Both the position numbers and the translations under genes were made by a program. Source: Flavobacteriales bacterium (GTDB taxonomy: Bacteria; Bacteroidota; Bacteroidia; Flavobacteriales_F; PHOS-HE28). From it: a stretch of 64,000 nt of DNA. The stretch spans positions 930,001-994,000 of the forward strand of contig JADJVC010000002.1 in NCBI GenBank assembly GCA_016710685.1, read 5' to 3'. Numbering within the stretch: position 1 is the first letter of the stretch; the number at the start of each line of letters is the position of its first letter. The notes under the pieces were generated by a model. The model saw only the letters and a list, made by a program, of their open reading frames with translations. It had not been told where the DNA came from and did not search any database. Of this stretch, positions 59,701-64,000 are shown one piece after another.

Positions 59701-60074
59701 CTGACTTTGACGAAGACGGAGTAGGGGACGCCTGCGACAATTGCGTGTGGTTAGCCAACGAAGACCAGGCCGACGTGAACGGTAACGGCATCGGCGACGC
59801 TTGTGAACTTGGTGCCACTGGCATTGAAGAGGTTTCCATGGATGGCGACGGCATGGCGATCTGGCCGAACCCCGCCCGCGAGCATGTAGTTGTGCGTTGC
59901 GATGCAGGGCAGGCCGCACAATTGCGCTTCTATGATCCGTCAGGAAGGGTGGTGGAAGAAGTGTCTTACCAACAGCAAGTAGATGTTTCGCACCTTGCTT
60001 CAGGCACGTACTTGGTGTTCGCGCTGGATGCGAACGGCAGGGCGATCGCTAGATCACGCTTCGTGAAGCTTTAG
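53779..60074 (+). CDS. Giant secreted paralogue with expanded tandem repeats and T9SS domain; one frameshift
   Basis: With one base restored this is a 2098-residue protein, a paralogue of the preceding gene. It has a signal peptide (FLLLLSVLLTCAVAFSQ), FN3-like start, the same gingipain-like region (GKMVLLVDNDI, IVGHVPVPYSG, FGSYFGDWDMTNGF, VHLALLGDPSLRM) and FN3. About 1400 residues of Cys-rich/TSP3-like repeats follow, then a sorting domain (WPNPAREH...). The cysteine in SYGCGGG of the first paralogue is replaced here (TYASGGG). The frame breaks at about 58429, where TGTACGGC stands for TGTAACGGC of every sister repeat. As read, the first frame ends at 58653. The ATG at 53779 directly precedes the signal peptide. 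Confidence 0.85.
55900..57249 (+). repeat. Five near-identical 270-bp coding tandem repeats
   Basis: Units begin at 55900, 56170, 56440, 56710 and 56980, exactly 270 bp apart (90 residues). The order of two unit variants is A-B-A-A'-B, with long stretches identical between non-adjacent units. The pattern points to recent unequal exchange or duplication. The last unit diverges after about 57060. Confidence 0.85.
58063..59520 (+). repeat. Six near-identical 243-bp coding tandem repeats
   Basis: The GAC/GAT of the opening D-C-Q-G motif falls at 58063, 58306, 58548, 58791, 59034 and 59277. All spacings are 243 bp except 58306 to 58548, which is 242 and contains the frameshift. Each 81-residue unit carries PNGPAMPGTPCNDNNPATGN and DHWNANCNCVGQ-type halves. 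Confidence 0.88.
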
Positions 60075-60094
60075 TCTGAAGAACAAGAGACAGG

Positions 60095-60124
60095 CCCAGA
60101 TCGCCCCCCGGCGATCTGGGTCTT
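60095..60124. terminator. Bidirectional terminator between the secreted giant and pfkA
   Basis: A perfect 10-bp stem (CCCAGATCGC at 60095-60104, complement at 60111-60120, loop CCCCCG) lies between convergent stop codons and is followed by TCTTCTCGTTT on the plus strand. Confidence 0.8.
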
Positions 60125-60130
60125 CTCGTT

Positions 60131-61120
60131 TCACGTAGAGAGGATCGTCAGGATCCTATCCAGATCTTTATTGTCCGTCACTTTCCCTGCGGCAACGGCC
60201 ATTGAAAACGAGGTAAGTACCATCTCGCCGTTTACTACACCCACCATTTCACCAGCATGCCCAGCGATCAAGGCTTCCACAGCGGTAACGCCGGAACGAC
60301 TGGCGAGTATGCGATCCGCCACCGTGGGGTTGCCACCGCGTTGCACGTGGCCAAGCACGCTCACGCGCGTTTCGTAATGTGCGTAGCGTTCCTTCACTTT
60401 TCGGGCTACTTCGTAGGCACCGCCTTCTTCATCGCCCTCCGCAACGATAACGATCACGGAGGATTTGCTCTTTTCCGCACGCTCCAACACCGCTATCAAC
60501 TCCACGATGCCCTGCTTGCGCTCGGGAATCATAACGAATTCGGCACCGGCGGCGACGCCGCAGTGCATGGCGATCGCGCCGGAGCTGCGACCCATCACCT
60601 CCACGAAGAACAGCCGGTCGTGTGAGGATGCGGTGTCGCGGATCCGGTCCACCAGTTCCATGGCGGTATTGGTGGCGGTGTCGAAACCAATGGTGGTGTC
60701 CGTGCCGCCCATATCGTTGTCAATGGTGCCGGTGATGCCCACAATGGGCACGCCATGCTCTGCAATGAATACCTCCGCGCCGCGGAATGTGCCGTCGCCG
60801 CCGATGGCCACCAGTGCGTCGATGCCATGCTTGTCCAGTGTTTTCTTCGCCGCGAGGCGGCCTTCCAGAGTCATGAATTCTTTGCTACGAGCTGAACGGA
60901 GAATGGTGCCGCCACGCTGAATAATGTTGCTCACATCCCGCGTTCCCAGCGCTTTTACGTCATCCGTTACCAGGCCGTTGTAACCTTCCATGATGCCACT
61001 GACCTGCAAACCATGGTAATGTGCCGTGCGCACCACCGCGCGGATGGCGGCATTCATGCCGGGGGCGTCACCACCGGATGTGAACACGCCGATGTGTTCA
61101 ATCGATTTTACCTTTTTCAT
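60131..61120 (-). CDS. pfkA: ATP-dependent 6-phosphofructokinase
   Basis: The 329-residue enzyme phosphorylates fructose 6-phosphate in glycolysis. The ATP loop TSGGDAPGMNAAIRAVV is at residues 14-30, IGGDGTFRGA follows near 106, and the catalytic loop GTIDNDMGGTDTTIGFDTA is near 135, with VEVMGRSSG and PERKQG for substrate binding. Length and order are normal for bacterial type A PFK. It ends at a shared terminator with the preceding convergent gene. Confidence 0.96.
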   Translation of the reverse strand: MKKVKSIEHIGVFTSGGDAPGMNAAIRAVVRTAHYHGLQVSGIMEGYNGLVTDDVKALGTRDVSNIIQRGGTILRSARSKEFMTLEGRLAAKKTLDKHGIDALVAIGGDGTFRGAEVFIAEHGVPIVGITGTIDNDMGGTDTTIGFDTATNTAMELVDRIRDTASSHDRLFFVEVMGRSSGAIAMHCGVAAGAEFVMIPERKQGIVELIAVLERAEKSKSSVIVIVAEGDEEGGAYEVARKVKERYAHYETRVSVLGHVQRGGNPTVADRILASRSGVTAVEALIAGHAGEMVGVVNGEMVLTSFSMAVAAGKVTDNKDLDRILTILST

Positions 61121-61198
61121 TGCGCCGAATGTCGTGCTTTCACTCGTGAAAATACACTACGGTCGGCTTGAAACGTCCCGTGTAGGCGGCAGGGAGCG

Positions 61199-61206
61199 TA
61201 TTTTTG
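61199..61206 (+). promoter_or_regulatory. -7 promoter element TATTTTTG before the small His/Cys-rich gene
   Basis: This is an exact TAnnTTTG match, six bases before the ATG at 61213. No good -33 element is seen at the usual distance. Confidence 0.4.
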
Positions 61207-61212
61207 TTCCGG

Positions 61213-61527
61213 ATGGAACGGTTGCACACTCGGCTCTCAGTAGGATTTTTTCTGGCCTTTGTGCTGTTTTCCACGCTGCCACGCTCGCTCTTCCATCATT
61301 GCGAAGAAGAGCTATCCGTAGCCGTAGACAGCGCTACGTCCACGGTGCATGCCGATGCACATTGCCCCATCTGCGAAGCGCCGGTGCCGATCTGCCACGC
61401 AATTCCAGCCGTTGCTCTTACCGAACACGCAACGCTCTTGGCAGAAGTTGTGGCCGTGCGCATTTCTTCTGTCGCGAACATTAGCGCCGAAACACCTCGG
61501 CTCCGAGGGCCGCCGCAGGCGGTATAA
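61213..61527 (+). CDS. Small secreted or anchored protein with a His/Cys cluster
   Basis: The 104-residue protein begins with a hydrophobic leader (LSVGFFLAFVLFSTLP), then HHCEEE and a compact cluster HADAHCPICEAPVPICH (H-x3-H-C-x2-C-x5-C-H) near residues 48-64. It ends in a short ETPRLRGPP motif. Small proteins with this build are found next to outer-membrane receptor genes in Bacteroidota, and the cluster could bind a metal. It sits 198 bases before a TonB-dependent receptor gene on the same strand. Both the metal role and the link are inferences. The ATG at 61213 is preferred to the one at 61204. Confidence 0.7.
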   Translation: MERLHTRLSVGFFLAFVLFSTLPRSLFHHCEEELSVAVDSATSTVHADAHCPICEAPVPICHAIPAVALTEHATLLAEVVAVRISSVANISAETPRLRGPPQAV

Positions 61528-61572
61528 TGTGCGAACGGACCAAGGCCAAAGGCCTGCCCGGACTCGCGCGTT

Positions 61573-61590
61573 GACCGGTTTTTTCCGGTC
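61573..61590 (+). terminator. Possible hairpin after the small His/Cys-rich gene
   Basis: A 6-bp stem (GACCGG/CCGGTC) closes a T6 loop, followed by TTGATTCTCC and a T-rich stretch. It may be a weak terminator or attenuator before the receptor gene. The rest of the 61528-61725 gap shows no B12 box or other riboswitch signature that I recognise. Confidence 0.4.
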
Positions 61591-61725
61591 TTGATTCTCC
61601 ATTTTTCTTTTCACAGCGTAAGGCTTTCCCCTGTAGCGCCCAGTTGTGGCGTTGCCGTTTGCCATCATGGCCGGGCTGTTCAGGGGAACTTCCGCCATCT
61701 GCTTTCAACACACATCTCCTTTTGC

Positions 61726-64000
61726 ATGAAACGCTTCTTTAGAACAATCCTCTTACTGCTGTTGGCGGCACCGGCCATGGCAGCGCCGGCTAACCCGGCG
61801 GCGGGGAAAACCACGCTTTCCGGCATCGTCACCGACAAGGCTTCCGGGAAAAGCATCCCCGGTGCCGAAGTTTATTTCCCTGACCTGCACACTGGCGCGG
61901 TAACGGACCTGGACGGGAATTACGTGATCCAAGATCTCCCCACGACAAAAGCATTGGTGAAGGTGAGCATGGTGGGTTACGCCACATTCACCGCCACCAT
62001 CGATCTGGCCACGGAGACCACGCGCGATTTCGTCTTGTCGGAATCTGTTACCGAAATGCATGATGTGGTGGTGACAGGTAGTGCGAAGGCCACCGAATTG
62101 AAACGCGACCCCGTGCCAATTGCGATGGTGAGCAGGCGCTACTTGCGGGAAAATGCGTCCACCAATGCCATTGAGACGTTGAACAAGGTGCCGGGCGTAA
62201 GTACGGTGAGCACGGGGCCGAATGTCTCCAAGCCCTACATCCGCGGGCTTGGGGGCAACCGCGTGCTAACGCTTTTCGACGGCGTGCGGCAAGAAGGGCA
62301 GCAGTGGGGCGAAGAGCATGGCGTGGAAGTGGACCAGTTCCTGATCGACCGTGTGGAAGTGGTGAAAGGCCCGGCCAGCTTGATGTACGGCTCGGATGCA
62401 TTGGCCGGTGTGATCAACTTGTTGCCTGCACCGCCAGTGCCTGCGGGAAGTTTGAATGATAGCGTGCTTGGCGCTTATGACACCAACAACAAGGGCATTT
62501 CCAGTTCTGTGAATTTGGACGGAAACAACGGGAACCTCTTGTACGGCGGGCGTTTTAGCGGGAAGATCGCAAGCGACTACCGCAACCGTTATGATGGCGA
62601 GGTCTACGGGACGAAGTACAACGAAAAGGACCTCAGCGCATACTTGGGTGTAAATCGATCATGGGGCTTCACGCGGCTGAAATTCAGCATCTACGATAAC
62701 CTGCAAGAAGTGCCGGACGGCAGCAGGGACAGCACTTCGCGGCGTTTCACCTACCAAACTGCCGAGGAAGATGAAGCAGGGGTCATCGTTCCGGAAGCCG
62801 TGCTGAACTCCTACACCATTGCCGACCTGCGCCAGCACGTGCAATACTACCGTGCTACGGCCATTTCCAGCTTCAACATTGGCGGCAGTCGACTTACTTC
62901 CAAATTCGGCTTTTCGCGCAGCATACGGCGTGAATATGAGCATCCGCAAAGGCCCGACCTGCCTGGCCTTCACCTCATTCTCAACACCCTTACGTACGAC
63001 TTGAAATACCATTTCGCGGAGCTCAACGGTTGGGAACCCACCGTGGGCGTGAACGGCATGGTGCAAGCCAACAATGCGGCCGGTGGAACGGAACTGGTTG
63101 TGCCGAGCTATCGGCAGTTCGACATCGGGCCATTCCTGCACACCAAGAAAACTTTGGGCAAATGGGATGTTTCAGGCGGCGTGCGTTACGACATTAGAAA
63201 CTTCAGCAATGATGCGATGTTCACACGCATGGATCCGACCACCGGCTTTGACGTTGCTGCTGGCCCAAGCCCCGGCGACACGTCCGTGGTGAAACAGTTC
63301 GACAGCTATTCGCACATTTTCAACGGGGCAAGCGGCAGCCTTGGGGCCGCTTGGAACATGAACGAAAGGCTTACCCTGAAAGCCAACATCGGCCGCGGCT
63401 ACCGTGCGCCCAGCGTGGCGGAAACATCCGCGAAAGGCGTTCATCCAGGCACGGGCTTGCAGCAACTCGGGGATGAAAACCTGCCGCCAGAATTCAACTT
63501 GCAAGAGGACCTCGGCCTGTTTTACGACGGTACGCATGTAACAGTAAGCGCGGAGGTCTTCAACAACACCGTAAGCAATTACGTCTACAACGAAAAGTTG
63601 GCGTCGGTCTCCGGTGGCGATTCACTCTTCATGCAGGACGGGCAAGCCTATCCGGTATTCAAGTTCAAGCAGACCACTGCGCGGCTTTATGGCGGGGAAT
63701 TCAGCGTGGACGTGCATCCGCACCCGTTGGACCGGTTACACTTCGAGAACACGCTTTCATTCGTTTTTGCGGAGAATAGGGGAGGGAACGGGGCCTTGAT
63801 CACGGACAGCACCAAGTACCTGCCGTTGATCCCGCCGCTGCACACCAACAGCGAACTGCGCTGGGACATGCCGAAGGGCGCGGGTAGCTTCAAACGCTTA
63901 TTCGTGAAAGTCGGCGTACAAATGTTTGCCACTCAAGACCGGTTCTTCGCGGCATACGCTACTGAGACACGCACGCCGGGCTACACCTTGTTGGACGCGG
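61726..64000 (+). CDS. TonB-dependent outer-membrane receptor (3' end outside window)
   Basis: At least 758 residues are present. A signal peptide (FFRTILLLLLAAPAMA) is followed by a carboxypeptidase-regulatory-like domain (SGIVTDKASGKSIPGAEVYF...LPTTKALVKVSMVGY), a TonB-box-like HDVVVTG near residue 113, and a plug domain (NKVPGVSTVS, YIRGLGGNRVLTLFDGVR, DRVEVVKGPASLMYGSDALAGVINL). The beta-barrel continues to the window end (GRGYRAPSVAE). It imports a substrate across the outer membrane using TonB energy. Resemblance to metal- or siderophore-type receptors and the nearby His/Cys-rich protein suggest a metal, but this is not proven. Confidence 0.92.
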   Translation, partial: MKRFFRTILLLLLAAPAMAAPANPAAGKTTLSGIVTDKASGKSIPGAEVYFPDLHTGAVTDLDGNYVIQDLPTTKALVKVSMVGYATFTATIDLATETTRDFVLSESVTEMHDVVVTGSAKATELKRDPVPIAMVSRRYLRENASTNAIETLNKVPGVSTVSTGPNVSKPYIRGLGGNRVLTLFDGVRQEGQQWGEEHGVEVDQFLIDRVEVVKGPASLMYGSDALAGVINLLPAPPVPAGSLNDSVLGAYDTNNKGISSSVNLDGNNGNLLYGGRFSGKIASDYRNRYDGEVYGTKYNEKDLSAYLGVNRSWGFTRLKFSIYDNLQEVPDGSRDSTSRRFTYQTAEEDEAGVIVPEAVLNSYTIADLRQHVQYYRATAISSFNIGGSRLTSKFGFSRSIRREYEHPQRPDLPGLHLILNTLTYDLKYHFAELNGWEPTVGVNGMVQANNAAGGTELVVPSYRQFDIGPFLHTKKTLGKWDVSGGVRYDIRNFSNDAMFTRMDPTTGFDVAAGPSPGDTSVVKQFDSYSHIFNGASGSLGAAWNMNERLTLKANIGRGYRAPSVAETSAKGVHPGTGLQQLGDENLPPEFNLQEDLGLFYDGTHVTVSAEVFNNTVSNYVYNEKLASVSGGDSLFMQDGQAYPVFKFKQTTARLYGGEFSVDVHPHPLDRLHFENTLSFVFAENRGGNGALITDSTKYLPLIPPLHTNSELRWDMPKGAGSFKRLFVKVGVQMFATQDRFFAAYATETRTPGYTLLDA

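Noticed and set aside
61528..61725. Cobalamin or other riboswitch before the TonB-dependent receptor
   Set aside because: No B12 box (GCCACTG-type) or comparable conserved core was found; only a weak 6-bp hairpin at 61573-61590.
1..64000. rRNA, tRNA, tmRNA or insertion-sequence genes
   Set aside because: No T-loop GGTTCGA-type patterns in a cloverleaf context, no rRNA core sequences and no transposase-like reading frames were recognised.

Overview
The window looks like a chromosomal segment of a Bacteroidota bacterium, probably of the Flavobacteriales or a close relative, with an unusually high GC content (roughly 55-58% by eye). The signs are several giant secreted proteins with type IX secretion (T9SS) C-terminal sorting domains, a short primary sigma factor of the Bacteroidota type, a zinc-ligand-less Tgt, a class-typical DUF3822-rsmD-coaD block, and TAnnTTTG-like -7 elements close to start codons. 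No rRNA, tRNA, CRISPR array, phage or insertion sequence was seen.

Layout. 1-2189: end of a secreted adhesin-like repeat protein. 2.6-11.6 kb: housekeeping genes (gap, rpoD, htrA, dapF-mltG, a phosphohexomutase, a DUF2279 protein). 11.6-18.4 kb: a secreted thioredoxin-fold protein, a solitary cytosine-5 DNA methyltransferase and a 1258-residue repeat protein whose T9SS type B domain is split by a frameshift. 18.6-31.5 kb: SMUG-like uracil-DNA glycosylase, cysH plus an SDR epimerase, lptG, tgt, a LytTR membrane regulator, a glycosyltransferase with an ECF sigma factor, rsmG, an MsbA-type ABC exporter, pyrE. 31.5-37.4 kb: a Nudix gene head to head with pyrE, then the TlpA-coaD-rsmD-DUF3822 operon and a RecD-like helicase (frameshifted).

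37.5-49.2 kb (minus strand) holds the most interesting system: a compact hybrid NRPS-PKS cluster. One megasynthase reads A-PCP-KS-AT-ACP-aminotransferase, the next C-A-PCP-TE, followed one base later by a dedicated Sfp-type phosphopantetheinyl transferase and then by a small membrane protein. Read colinearly, an amino acid is extended by one malonate, the beta-ketone is transaminated, the resulting diamino acid is coupled to a second amino acid, and the chain is released by the thioesterase. The predicted product is a small 3,4-diamino-acyl amino acid or its lactam.

49.5-60.1 kb: two paralogous giant secreted proteins (1377 and about 2098 residues) that share an FN3-like plus gingipain-like N-terminal region, long thrombospondin-type-3/Cys-rich repeat tails with near-identical 270-bp and 243-bp tandem units, and T9SS sorting domains. 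60.1-64 kb: pfkA, a small secreted His/Cys-rich protein and a truncated TonB-dependent receptor.

Four genes (14674-18449, 35925-37404, 42707-49200, 53779-60074) each need exactly one single-base correction to become one complete reading frame. Sequence or assembly error is the most economical explanation. Many intergenic gaps carry short, phrase-like dispersed repeats of unknown origin.
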